Shown piece by piece: positions 33,312 to 44,400 of a stretch of DNA of 64,000 nucleotides (positions are counted from its first letter, which is position 1; each line of letters starts with the position of its first letter). The position numbers and the translations under genes were made by a program. This DNA is from Nitrospirota bacterium (GTDB taxonomy: Bacteria; Nitrospirota; Nitrospiria; Nitrospirales; Nitrospiraceae), in assembly GCA_030684575.1 (NCBI GenBank), contig JAUXVD010000014.1, positions 227,066-291,065 on the forward strand. The letters run 5' to 3'. The notes beneath the pieces were generated by a model. It was not told the DNA's origin and searched no databases. It was given only the letters and a program-made list of their open reading frames with translations.

Positions 33312-34217
33312 ATGGACGCGGTCGCTCTTCTCCCTCAGTCGGTTGGACAAGCCACGCTTGGCGAGGTCATTGTCGAGGCTCGCCAGCTGCTGGAGCAGGC
33401 CGGCATCGAGACTGCGGAGCAGGAAGCCCTGTGGATTATGGCGCATGTGCTCCATCTTTCTACACATCATGTTGTGACCGACCGAGACCGACGCCTCTCC
33501 TCTTCCGAGCTCTTGGCCGCGAGAGGTTTAATCACGCGGCGGGTTGGCCGCGAGCCCCTGCAATATATTTTGGGGACCCAGGAGTTCTGCGGACTGGAGT
33601 TTAGGGTCAATCCAGCGGTGCTCATCCCGAGACCCGAGACTCAGTTGCTGGTCGAGTATGTTACGCAACGGATTCCTGCCGATCGGTCGTCAACCATCGT
33701 CGATGTCTGCACGGGATCCGGGTGTATCGCCGTGGCGATTGCACGGGTGAGACCTCATGCGAGGGTCATCGCGACCGATCTCTCCGGTCCTGCGCTCAAT
33801 GTGGCCAGGCAGAATGCTATTCGGCTTGGAGTCAGCGAGCATATCACCTGGCTGGAAGGCGACTTGCTGGGGCCATTGGCGGAGCAGAAGCTGGAAGGGC
33901 AGGTTGACGTCATTGTCTCGAACCCTCCTTATATTCCTGAGTTAGATTGGGCGACGCTTCAGCCGGAGGTGCGGTTGTTCGAGCCACGAGGTGCGCTGGT
34001 GGCAGGGCCTCAGGGGACGGAATTGCACGAACGGTTGTTACGGGAGGCCTGCCGATATCTCTCTCCCGACGGTGCAGTGATCATGGAAATTGGCGCCGGC
34101 CAGGCTCGTGCGATGCGTCGGATTGTCGAGCAGATACCAGGCTACAGATTTCACCGGCTGGTCCTGGATGAAGCAGGGCTTGAGCGGGTGGTGATTGTGG
34201 AGCGAGTGGGAGCCTAG
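33312..34217 (+). CDS. prmC: Release factor glutamine methyltransferase
   Basis: This is a 301-residue SAM-dependent methyltransferase. The SAM site is VDVCTGSGCIAVAIA and the substrate Gln motif is SNPPYIPEL near residue 203. A helical N-terminal domain (about 1-90) recognises the release factor. It methylates the Gln of GGQ in RF1 and RF2. It starts one base after the prfA stop; a TTG at 33303 is an alternative start. Confidence 0.94.
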   Translation: MDAVALLPQSVGQATLGEVIVEARQLLEQAGIETAEQEALWIMAHVLHLSTHHVVTDRDRRLSSSELLAARGLITRRVGREPLQYILGTQEFCGLEFRVNPAVLIPRPETQLLVEYVTQRIPADRSSTIVDVCTGSGCIAVAIARVRPHARVIATDLSGPALNVARQNAIRLGVSEHITWLEGDLLGPLAEQKLEGQVDVIVSNPPYIPELDWATLQPEVRLFEPRGALVAGPQGTELHERLLREACRYLSPDGAVIMEIGAGQARAMRRIVEQIPGYRFHRLVLDEAGLERVVIVERVGA

Positions 34218-34223
34218 GGCAAG

Positions 34224-35501
34224 ATGGATCGGACAGTCATTACCGGCGGGATACCGCTTCGAGGAGAGGTGCAGATCAGCGGGGCGAAGAATGCCGCCTT
34301 GCCGATCTTGGCCTCCACCATTCTTGGCGGCGGCGAATGCGTGATTACCAATGTGCCCCGCGTGGTAGATGTTGTCACCATGGGGAAGCTGTTGGGTATC
34401 CTGGGCGCAAAGGTTCACCATGAGGGGAATCGTGCGGTGATCGATGCGGGGATGATCAGCTCGACCCAAGCCCCCTACGACCTCGTCAAAACCATGCGGG
34501 CCTCCGTGCTGGTCTTGGGGCCGCTGTTGGCACGATGGGGCGAAGCGACGGTGTCGATGCCCGGTGGTTGTGCGATCGGGTCACGGCCCGTCAATCTCCA
34601 TCTTGCCGGACTGGCCAAAATGGGTGCGGAAGTTTCGATGGAACATGGGTATATTCGCGCCACCGCGAAGCGGTTGACCGGCGCACATATTTACTGCGAC
34701 ACGCCGACGGTGACTGGAACGGAAAATCTGATGATGGCCGCGACGCTGGCCCAGGGGACCACGGTCATTGAAAACGCTGCCAAAGAACCGGAAATTGTCG
34801 ACCTTGCGAACTTTCTTGTGAAGCGTGGGGCTCGTATCGTCGGTGCCGGAACGGATGTGATCACGATCGAAGGAGTCCGTGAGTTGCACGGGAGCGATCA
34901 TGACGTCATCCCGGATCGCATCGAAACCGGTACGTATCTCGTGGCCGGGGCTATCACGCGGGGCGCGGTCACGGTCAATCGATGTTGTCCGGGCCACTTG
35001 GATGCATTATTGATGAAGTTGCAAGAGGCAGGCGTCGAGATGGAGGTGGGGCAGGACCGGATTCATCTCAATGCGGCTTCGCGGCTCAAAGGCATCGACA
35101 TCCGGACATTGCCCTATCCCGGGTTTCCCACCGACATGCAGGCGCAAATGGTAGCCTTGATGACGGCAGCCGAGGGCACGAGTGTGATTACGGAGACGGT
35201 CTTTGAGAGTCGCTTCATGCATGTCGAGGAGTTGCGGCGGATGGGCGCCGATATTAAGGTTGAGGGCAACCGGGCGGTGGTGACCGGGCCGACCAGGCTC
35301 ACTGGTGCGCCGGTGATGGCTTCCGACCTTCGTGCGAGCGCCGGTTTGTTCTTGGCTGGGCTTGCGGCGGAAGGCACCACGGAGATTCTTCGGGTCTACC
35401 ATCTGGATCGTGGGTATGAGCGGATGGAAGAGAAACTGCGTGGATTGGGTGCGACGATTACCCGTCATAAAGAAGGGGCGGCTCCGGCCGAGACGCGCTG
35501 A
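34224..35501 (+). CDS. murA: UDP-N-acetylglucosamine 1-carboxyvinyltransferase
   Basis: This 425-residue MurA catalyses the first step of peptidoglycan synthesis from UDP-GlcNAc and phosphoenolpyruvate. The N-terminus is [14 protein letters not shown]. The catalytic Cys, target of fosfomycin, is present in [12 protein letters not shown] near residue 115, and the C-terminal half has [13 protein letters not shown]. Length is normal. It follows prmC by six bases and precedes hisG by four. Confidence 0.96.
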   Translation: MDRTVITGGIPLRGEVQISGAKNAALPILASTILGGGECVITNVPRVVDVVTMGKLLGILGAKVHHEGNRAVIDAGMISSTQAPYDLVKTMRASVLVLGPLLARWGEATVSMPGGCAIGSRPVNLHLAGLAKMGAEVSMEHGYIRATAKRLTGAHIYCDTPTVTGTENLMMAATLAQGTTVIENAAKEPEIVDLANFLVKRGARIVGAGTDVITIEGVRELHGSDHDVIPDRIETGTYLVAGAITRGAVTVNRCCPGHLDALLMKLQEAGVEMEVGQDRIHLNAASRLKGIDIRTLPYPGFPTDMQAQMVALMTAAEGTSVITETVFESRFMHVEELRRMGADIKVEGNRAVVTGPTRLTGAPVMASDLRASAGLFLAGLAAEGTTEILRVYHLDRGYERMEEKLRGLGATITRHKEGAAPAETR

Positions 35502-35505
35502 CATC

Positions 35506-36210
35506 ATGCTGACCATTGCCTTGTCGAAGGGGAAAATGTTGGACCTCACGCTGGACCTGTTTCGTCGAGCGGGCTACGCCATGGGTAGTCTTTCCACCGA
35601 GAGTCGCCGGCTCGTGTTCCCCTGTCCGGAGATCGGCATGACCTTTCTCATCGTGCGGCCGACCGATGTGCCGACCTATGTCGAATATGGCGCCGCGGAT
35701 GTCGGAATTGTCGGAAAAGATGTGTTGATGGAGCAGGAGAGCGACGTATATGAGCCATTGGATTTAGGATTCGGAGCGTGTAGAATCGCCGTCGCTGCGC
35801 TCGAGGGACAGGCCTCACGGGATCGGTTGTCCTCGAAAATTCGGGTCGCGACCAAGTATCCGAAGATCACCGAGCGGTATTTCAATCAGCGCGGCGTGCC
35901 GGTCGAAATTATCAAGTTGTACGGCTCGATTGAGCTGGCGCCGTTGGTCGGTCTGGCTGATCGGATCGTCGATCTGGTCGAGACCGGCAATACGTTGAAG
36001 GCGCATCATCTCGTCGAAGTGGAGTGTATTGCGCAATCTACGGCTCGGCTGGTCGTCAATCGAGCGAGTTTGAAGCTGAAGCATGCGGTGATTACAGAGC
36101 TGATCCAAAAGCTCCGGGCCGTCAGTCGCACATCAACGGGGTCTCGAGCAGCCGCTCCGCGCAAACCTTCGCGTGGAGCACGTCAAACAGTCAAACGGAC
36201 GCGTACATGA
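35506..36210 (+). CDS. hisG: ATP phosphoribosyltransferase, short form
   Basis: This 234-residue HisG makes phosphoribosyl-ATP, the first step of histidine synthesis. It has LTIALSKGKMLDLTLDLF, VEYGAADVGIVGKDVLME, and the PRPP loop ADRIVDLVETGNTLK. It lacks the C-terminal regulatory domain of long HisG, so it should need HisZ, which is not in this window. The tail (about 205-234) is basic and Ser/Arg/Pro-rich, unlike typical short HisG. The stop overlaps hisD by four bases. Confidence 0.92.
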   Translation: MLTIALSKGKMLDLTLDLFRRAGYAMGSLSTESRRLVFPCPEIGMTFLIVRPTDVPTYVEYGAADVGIVGKDVLMEQESDVYEPLDLGFGACRIAVAALEGQASRDRLSSKIRVATKYPKITERYFNQRGVPVEIIKLYGSIELAPLVGLADRIVDLVETGNTLKAHHLVEVECIAQSTARLVVNRASLKLKHAVITELIQKLRAVSRTSTGSRAAAPRKPSRGARQTVKRTRT

Positions 36211-37490
36211 AGATAGTGGCCTCCACTGAGCGAGCCTTCCTTCCCACACTCAAAAAAGTCACGTCGCGAGCCCGTGTGCAAGGGGCTACCGTCGAAAAGA
36301 CGGTCAAGTCGATCTTGCAAGCCGTGGAACGAGGCGGCGATAAGGCCGTCCTCCGCTATACGAAACAGTTCGACCGCGTCTCCATGAAAGCCACGGAGCT
36401 GCGCGTTACCCCTGAAGAAATCAAAGAGGCCTACTTCCACATCCGAAAAGACGAGGGCGACGCACTCCGATTTGCGGCTCAGCGAATTACATCGTTCCAT
36501 GAGCGCCAGCGCATCAAGACCTGGATGTATCAGGATAACGAGGCGACGTTGGGCCAAGTGGTCACGCCGGTCGATGCGGTCGGAGTCTACGTGCCGGGCG
36601 GCAAGGCGGTGTACCCCTCATCGGTGTTGATGTGTGCAATCCCGGCTAAGGTGGCGGGTGTTTCCCGTGTCGTGATGTGTACGCCGCCGCAAAAAGGCCC
36701 GATCAATCCCTATTTGCTCGTCGCCGCCGATATTGCCGGCGTGACGGAGATCTATCGCGTCGGGGGCGTGCAAGCCGTCGGTGCGATGGCGTACGGGACC
36801 AAGACGATCCAACGTGTCGACAAAATCGTGGGGCCCGGGAATATTTATGTGGCGACGGCCAAGCGGCTCCTCTTTGGCACGGTCGGGATCGATATGGTGG
36901 CCGGTCCGAGCGAATTGCTCGTGGTCGCAGACGGTGATGCGAAGCCGGCGCACGTTGCGGCCGATCTTCTCTGCGAAGCGGAGCATGATGAAGATGCACA
37001 GGTCTATCTTGTGACCACATCGGCGCAGTTGGCGAAAGACGTGGTGCGACTCATCGGCAGCCAGCTGAAGGGGTTGCAACGGGAAAAGATTGCCGCCAAG
37101 TCTATTGCACGCCATTCGGTGGCGTTTGTGGTCACGACCATGGACGAAGCCATCGATGTCGCCAACGAGATTGCCCCGGAACATTTGACGCTCTCGGTCG
37201 ATGAGCCGTTCGACTATCTGGAAAAAATCAGGCACGCGGGGGCGCTATTTTTGGGTCGGTATACGCCCCCGTCGGTGGCGGATTACGTGGCCGGTCCGAA
37301 TCACGTGTTGCCGACCGGCGGGACGGCGCGCTTCTTCTCGGCACTCTCTGTCCACGATTACCTCAAAGTGAGCAATATCGTTCACTACACGAAAGAGGAG
37401 CTGAGCAAGGTGAAGGATCATCTCGTTCGGTTGGCACATATCGAAGGGTTCGACGCCCACGCGAAATCAGCCCAAAGCAGGTTTTCATGA
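36207..37490 (+). CDS. hisD: Histidinol dehydrogenase
   Basis: This 427-residue NAD and zinc enzyme performs the last two steps from histidinol to histidine. It has [45 protein letters not shown] with zinc ligands, EIAPEHLTL with catalytic Glu/His, and [14 protein letters not shown]. It starts in the hisG stop (ATGA) and overlaps hisB by four bases, so translation is coupled. Confidence 0.95.
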   Translation: MKIVASTERAFLPTLKKVTSRARVQGATVEKTVKSILQAVERGGDKAVLRYTKQFDRVSMKATELRVTPEEIKEAYFHIRKDEGDALRFAAQRITSFHERQRIKTWMYQDNEATLGQVVTPVDAVGVYVPGGKAVYPSSVLMCAIPAKVAGVSRVVMCTPPQKGPINPYLLVAADIAGVTEIYRVGGVQAVGAMAYGTKTIQRVDKIVGPGNIYVATAKRLLFGTVGIDMVAGPSELLVVADGDAKPAHVAADLLCEAEHDEDAQVYLVTTSAQLAKDVVRLIGSQLKGLQREKIAAKSIARHSVAFVVTTMDEAIDVANEIAPEHLTLSVDEPFDYLEKIRHAGALFLGRYTPPSVADYVAGPNHVLPTGGTARFFSALSVHDYLKVSNIVHYTKEELSKVKDHLVRLAHIEGFDAHAKSAQSRFS

Positions 37491-38095
37491 AAAAGAACGG
37501 ATCGGTACCCAGGCAGGCATCAATTCATCGCGCGACCAAAGAAACGGATATCCATGTCGACTGGCGGTTGGACGGCAGCGGGCAAGGGAAGATTGAGACC
37601 GGCATCCGGTTCTTCGACCATATGCTGGAACTGTTGTCCAAACATGGATTTTTCGATCTGACGGTCAAGGCCAAGGGCGACATCGACATCGATGAACACC
37701 ATACGGTGGAAGATGTCGGCATCGTCATGGGCAAGGCCCTGCATCAGGCATTGGGGGAGAAGGGCGGGATCAAACGGTTCGGCTTTGCGTCGCTCCCGCT
37801 GGATGAAACGCTGGCTCAGGTCACCGTGGATCTCAGTGGCAGGCCCTATCTTGTCTATAACGTGAATTTGCCTGATCGGAAGATCAAGACGTTCGACCTC
37901 GGCCTCTTCGAAGATTTCTTTCAGGCGTTTGTCACCCACGGTGGGCTCAACTTGCATGTGAATCTGATGTACGGGCGCAACCCGCACCACATCATGGAAG
38001 CGATCTTCAAAGGCCTTGCCAAGGCGTTGGATCAAGCGACGATGCCGGAAGAGCGGTTGGCGGGCAAGGTGCTATCGACGAAGGGTCTGTTGTAA
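37487..38095 (+). CDS. hisB: Imidazoleglycerol-phosphate dehydratase
   Basis: This 202-residue monofunctional IGPD has the Mn-binding repeats [17 protein letters not shown] and [16 protein letters not shown], then [16 protein letters not shown] and [22 protein letters not shown]. It lacks the histidinol phosphatase domain of enterobacterial HisB. It is the last his gene before the Tc toxin segment. A terminator follows 35 nt downstream. Confidence 0.96.
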   Translation: MKKNGSVPRQASIHRATKETDIHVDWRLDGSGQGKIETGIRFFDHMLELLSKHGFFDLTVKAKGDIDIDEHHTVEDVGIVMGKALHQALGEKGGIKRFGFASLPLDETLAQVTVDLSGRPYLVYNVNLPDRKIKTFDLGLFEDFFQAFVTHGGLNLHVNLMYGRNPHHIMEAIFKGLAKALDQATMPEERLAGKVLSTKGLL

Positions 38096-38129
38096 TAGAG
38101 CTAGGCAATGGGACTCGTCAAGGTGGATT

Positions 38130-38167
38130 GGGGCAGGCGACTGAAAAGGAGCCTGCCCCTTCTGTTT
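38130..38167 (+). terminator. Intrinsic terminator after hisB
   Basis: GGGGCAGGC pairs with GCCTGCCCC across 12 nt, followed by TTCTGTTT. It cuts the hisG-D-B transcript off from what follows and marks the left border of the Tc segment. Confidence 0.8.
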
Positions 38168-38490
38168 CATCCAATTGCTTGATGTCCACTCGAACCGTAG
38201 TTCGAGTTGGAAAAAACTGTGGAGAAAAGTTTCAGTGTGACGCACCACATCAGGGAAGCCATCTTCAGTTGCCGCACAGCAGTCCTGCATTTCGCATTTC
38301 ACGTCGTACCGTTCGCGTGCGTGAGTACGCAAGATCCCATTCACTCATCTAATCCCCTCGTGTCCTTCCCCATACTGTGGGTGTGTATTCCTAGAGATAG
38401 CTGTTCCTAATCCTCTCGAAAAGCCCGTTGACGGGTTCCTATGTTTCTGCCAACCTGCGCCCAGCGCTCTGAACCAAATTGAAAGTTGAC
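38168..38490. other. Intergenic stretch before the Tc toxin genes
   Basis: There is no gene here. It contains the inverted repeat CTCGAAC-CGTA-GTTCGAG at 38189-38206, a possible operator or small hairpin. No clear sigma70 promoter and no strong ribosome binding site are seen in front of the ATG at 38491. Confidence 0.4.
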
Positions 38491-41400
38491 ATGCTCGATA
38501 CCAAAGGGAGCGATCCCAACAACATAGAAGCGCCCAAGGATTCACTCCAACCTGCTCCACCAGCTATTTCGCTGCCGAAAGGTGGCGGGGCGATCCGCGG
38601 GATTGGGGAGAAGTTTACTGCGAGTCCCGTCACCGGGACCGGCTCAATGTCGGTGCCACTCGCGACGAGCCCAGGCCGTTCAGGCTTTGGGCCGCAGCTT
38701 TCTCTGAGCTACAACTCGGGCGCAGGCAATGGCCCATTTGGTCTGGGGTGGAATCTTGCGCTGCCAGTGATTACCCGCAAGACGGACAAAGGTCTGCCGC
38801 GTTACCGGGATGGCCAACATTCCGATGTCTTTCTGTTGTCGTCCGTCGAAGACTTAGTGCCGGTACTTGAAGCGCGCGGTAGAGAATGGCATCCGCGTCT
38901 TTTAGATCAACGCCTTAACGGTCGCCCGTATCGTGTCGAACTGTTCCGTCCCCGTGTCGAAGGCCTTTTCGCGCGCATCGAGCGCTGGACCAATCCGGCT
39001 GATGTGTCCGACGTGTTCTGGCGGTCGATCTCTCGCGACAATGTCACTACATGGTATGGAAAGTCAGCGGAGAGCCGCATCCTCGACCCAGCCGATCCGT
39101 CGCGTATCTATTCCTGGTTGATCTGCGAGAGCTACGACGATAAAGGCAATCTCATCGTCTACGGCTACAAGGCCGAAAACTCTCAACGGGTCACCGTTTC
39201 TACATTGCACGAAGCCAATCGCAGTGATGTGACTCGTAGCGCCAATCGTCACATTAAACGCATTTGCTACGGCAACCGCACGCCCTATCGGCCCGATCTC
39301 ATCTCGACGGCACCGACACCGCTTCCTCGCGACTGGTTGTTTGAGGTCGTGTTCGACTATGGCGAGCACGACACCGACATGCCGGACCCTGTAGAGGAGG
39401 CGCAGCCCTGGATCGCACGCCGTGATCCGTTCTCGATGTACCGGCCGACCTTCGAGGTTCGCACCTATCGGCTGTGCCGGCGGGTGCTCATGTTCCATCA
39501 CATCGCGGAAGATGACGATGTCGGCAACAACTGTCTCGTTCGCTCCACGGATCTGGTGTATCGGGAGCCACTGGATGCCGCCGACGGTGCTCAGTCCGGC
39601 TTCACTCGATTGATCGCTGTTGAGCGACGAGCCTACCAGCGACGCAGCGACGGACGTTACGATTCGCGCCAGTTTCCACCGATCACATTCAAGTACAGCG
39701 AACCAGAAATTGACGCCACGCTGCGTAGCATTGACGCGAGCCAACTCGACAATCTTCCCGTCGGCACTCAAGGTCCTGGCCATCAATGGATCGATTTGGA
39801 AGGCGAGGGGCTGCCTGGCGTCCTCAGCGAGCAGCTGGGAGCGTGGCACTACAAGCCCAATCTTGGCGGGGGCCGATTCGCTGAGAGCCGCTGCGTCAGC
39901 GAGCAGCCGATGCAGGCGATGCATGCTCCCGGTGCGACGCAGCTGCTGGATCTCGATGGCGACGGTCAACTCGAATTGGTGTCCATGAACGGTGCGCTGC
40001 CGGGCTTTTATGGACAGGACGATACAGGCCGCTGGCGAGACCACATTCCGTTCGCATCGCTCCCGAATATCGATTGGGCTGATGTCAATCTGCGTTTTCT
40101 CGACTTGACCGGCGATGGCCATGCGGACGTGCTCATCACCGAGCATGAAGCCTATACCTGGTATCCAAGCGAAGCGCGTCGAGGCTACGGAGGCGCTGAA
40201 CAAACACGTTGGCGTCCCGATGAAGAGCAAGGCCCGCGCTGTGTATTTGCCGATGGGACACAGACGATGTTCCTCGCCGACATGTGTGGCGATGGGCTCA
40301 CCGACTTGGTCCGTATTCGAAACGGCGAGGTGTGCTACTGGCCCAACCAGGGGTATGGCTCCTTCGGCGCCAAGGTCACACTCGGCAATGCGCCGCGCTT
40401 CGAAGCACCGGACCTCTACGACCCACGCCGTATTCGTTTGGCTGATATCGACGGCAGTGGCCCAACCGATATTATGTATCTAGGCCGGGACGGGGCGCAG
40501 CTATACTTCAACCGCAGCGGCAATGCGCTCAGCGATTCGCAGCACCTGGATCTGCCAGTGGCCACTGAGAATCTCGCCGCCGTTCAGGTTGTCGATCTTC
40601 TCGGCAGCGGCACGGCCTGCCTCGTATGGAACTCGCATCTACCGGGGGATGCTGCGCGCCCAGTGCGCTACATCGACGTGATGAGCCAAGGTAAGCCGCA
40701 TTTGTTAATCGAGACGGGCAACAGTCTTGGCGGTAGTACAGAGATCGAGTACACACCGTCGACTCGCTTCTATGTCGCCGACAAGCTCGCCGGGACGCCA
40801 TGGATCACACGTCTGCCGTTTTCGGTGTATTGCGTCAGCAGAGTTACCGTGCGCGACCAGTGGCGTGGCACCACGTTCAGCTCCACCTACAGCTATCACC
40901 ATGGCTGTTTCGACGGCATCGAGCGCGAGTTTCGTGGATTTGGCCGTGTCGAACAAGTCGATGTGGAAGATTGCGGTCGTTTTGCTGGCGCTAACGCCGG
41001 CAGTCCCTGGATCACCGAAGACCAGCGACTGTTTCAGCCACCGGTGAAAACCATCACCTGGTTCCATACCGGCGCGGCCACAGACCGCCGCCTCGTGCTC
41101 TTGCAATTCAAGCGTGAGTACTTCCCGGCGCGGTACCGCCTCGACGGCGACTTCCACGAGCGCGAATTGCCAGAACCGCAGCTCGATGAAGGACTGGATG
41201 CTGACGAATGGCGTGAGGCCCTGCGCGCCTGCAAAGGTATGGTCTTGCGGCAGGAGATCTACGAACTCGACATCGACGCGCTCACCGCCGTCATGCCGCG
41301 ACACCGCCTCGCACGCATCTTCTCCGCCGCCACACACAACTGCCGTATCCAGCGTCTGCAGCCGCGCGGCCCTAACCGGCACGCAACTTTTCTGGTCACC

Positions 41401-44400
41401 GAGAGCGAGGCGCTCAGCTACCAGTATGAACAGTCGTTGCCCGAGCCCGGTGGCGTGGTGCAGGCCGATCCACGCATCGCGCATACGCTGACGCTCCGTG
41501 TAGATGAACTGGGCCAACCGCTACAGACCATCGCCGTCGGCTACCCACGCGTCCGGCGGCACGAAGACCCGGTGATCGGGGAGGCCGCGAGTCGACGCAT
41601 CAGAGCCGTGCAGGATGAGCGGCATCTGGCCTATACGGAAATTCGCTACACATCGGATGTGCTGGTGCCGGCCACCGCCGAGGCTGACACCGCGCTACGC
41701 CACCATCGTCTGCGGCTGCCCTACGAAGTGCGCAGCTTTGAGCTCGCCGGCGTCAGGCCTGTAGCAGACTTCTACTTTCAGCCGCAAGACTTTGCCGCGT
41801 TGCGCCTGAGCGACCATTACTCGCTGCTCGACGAGTTTGCCGTGCCCATCGATGTGGCCTTGTTACCGTACCACCGACTCCCGGATGCAACGGCACCGCA
41901 GCGTCGCCTGGTCGAACATCAGCGCACATTGTTCTTTGATGATGCCGACGATGATGCAGCCCCGGCCAACCACGTACCCTTCGGCCAGCATGGACCACGG
42001 GGACTGAAGTACGAGGGCTACAGACTCGCGCTGACCAACGACCTGCTGGCGGCGATCTTTCAAACTCCCGACAGCTTGCCCGATATGCCCACGGACATGG
42101 TGGCATGGGAATTACACCCCGGCATCACGGCTCGCAGCCTGCTCGACGACCCGCAGCATAGTGGCTACCAGCGCGATCCTGTCACCGGCGAATACTGGAG
42201 ACGCTCCGGCATTGCCGGGTTTGCCGAGGATGCGGCCCGACATTTCTATTTGCCCGAGCGCTATACCGATCAGTTCGGCGTGGTCACCACGCTGCAATAC
42301 GACCCGCTCGATCTCTATGTGCAGCGCGTTACCGACGCCCGCCGCAACCGAACGGAGGTCATACGGTTCGATCATCGTATGCTGGCACCGGTCGAAATGG
42401 TGGATGCCAATGGTAATCACACTGAAGCCATTCTCGACATGCTGGGCCAGGTCATCGCCGTCGCCATCAAGGGAAAGCCAGTGGGTGCTGGTTGGGAAGG
42501 CGACGACCTTGACGCCTTCCATTCCGATAGCTCGCGACGCAACCCCAGCGTGGGAGCTGTGCAGGCCTTCTGCACGTCGTACACATTGAGCGAGTCTCAA
42601 GCCCGCGCCTGGTTGGCCAGGGCCGGCAGCCGCTTCGTCTACCATTTTGGCGAAGCCCGTGATGCTGATGGAAATGTGACCGCTTGGGCCGCGCGCCCGG
42701 CCATGGCTTGTACCATCTCACGCGAGATCCATTCCACGCAGCCAGGAGGGGAGTTCAGTCCGTTGCAAGTGGCGCTGGACTGTTCCGACGGCAGTGGCAA
42801 CGTGCTCATGAAGAAGACGCAGGCTGAGCCCGAGGTTGATGGAGGACCGTTGCGCTGGATCGTCAACGGCCTGACCATGCTCAATAACAAGGGCAAGCCA
42901 GTTAAGCAGTACGAGCCATTCTTCAGTGAACGATTTGGCTGCGAAATGCCGCGCGAGGAAGGTATCACGCCCATCCTGTTCTACGATGCGGTTGGTCGTG
43001 TGGTACGCACTGACTTGCCGGACGGCACCTACACGAAGGTGGAGTTTTCGCCGTGGCATGCGCGGCAATTCGATGCAGGCGATACCGTGCTCGACAGCGC
43101 CTGGTATGTCGAACGCGGTAGCCCTGATCCAACGGTTCCATTGCCACGCGGGATCGATGGAGCTCTGACCGTCTCGTCGGAATTCCGTGCTGCTTGGCTC
43201 GCGGCCAAGTCGGCCGATACGCCTGGTCAGACACATCTCGATAGCCTCGGTCGCGAAGTCATCACGATTACCCACAACCGAGTGCCGGATGAGACAGCGC
43301 GGCCGGCCATTGAATGGTCCGTGGGCGACTGGGGCTGGCGCGACGAGTTCCACCTCACCCACACCAAGCTCGATGTCGAAGGGAAGCCTCTGTGGGTACG
43401 CGATGCTCGCGGCAATCTGGTCATGCAGTACATCCATCCGCCGAAGCCAGACAGCGATGCAAGCGAAGACGTACCAGGCGGCAGCGTGCCCTGCTACGAC
43501 ATCGCAGGGAATCTTCTGTTTCAGCACAGCATGGATGCCGGCGACCGTTGGTCGCTGAACGATGCAGCAGGAAAAACTTTTCTGGCGTGGGATCTCAACG
43601 ACGTGCTCGACGCTGAGGGGCAGAAGCATCCCGAAGCGCGCCTCGCCCACACCGAGTACGACCAGTTGCATCGGCCGCTCCAGCAATGGCTGCGGCTCGG
43701 CGAGTCCGATGCCGCCGTTGTCGAGAGATTTGAGTACCGCGATATAGCCAATGTCGATGAGGGGATCGATATCAATGATGCCCGCGCACGCAACCTGATC
43801 GGCCAAGCCATCACCCATGACGATCCCAGCGGACGCATGGAACTGCTGCAACTCAGCTTCACCGGCCAGGTGCAACAGGAGGAGCGCCGTCTGACTCGCC
43901 ATACCACAACGCGCATCATCGATTGGCAAGGCGACGAGGTCGTCCGCGCATCACAACTCGAAACCGAAACATTCACCCGGCACACCAGGCATGACGCCCT
44001 GGGTCGTATGACGCTGCTGGCCAACTGGCACCGCAGCCCCCGCCGTGTGGCTCTGTACAGTCCGGTTTACAACGCTCGCGGAGTGTTGGAGTCGGAAGAT
44101 ATGAGCATCGGTGCGGACTGGAACGATGGCGTTCCTATCGGTGGGAAAATCTGGCGCGCCGTGCAGCGCATTGCCTATAACGCCAAGGGCCAACGCTTGC
44201 GGTTGCGTCATGGCAACGGCACCGAGACCCGGTATGCCTATGATCCACGGACCTTTCGGCTCATGCAGTTGCGCACGACGAGGACGGCAACTGAACTACC
44301 GTTCCCAGGCTTTCGCTCCAACCTGAGCGACGAGCGTGTCGTCCAGCAACTGCACTACACCTACGATGAGATTGGGAACATCGCTGAGATCGAGGACGAA

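Noticed and set aside
39064..43929. Several 270-403-codon minus-strand frames inside the Tc BC gene
   Set aside because: They are shadows of a gene with clear SpvB/Rhs repeats on the plus strand.
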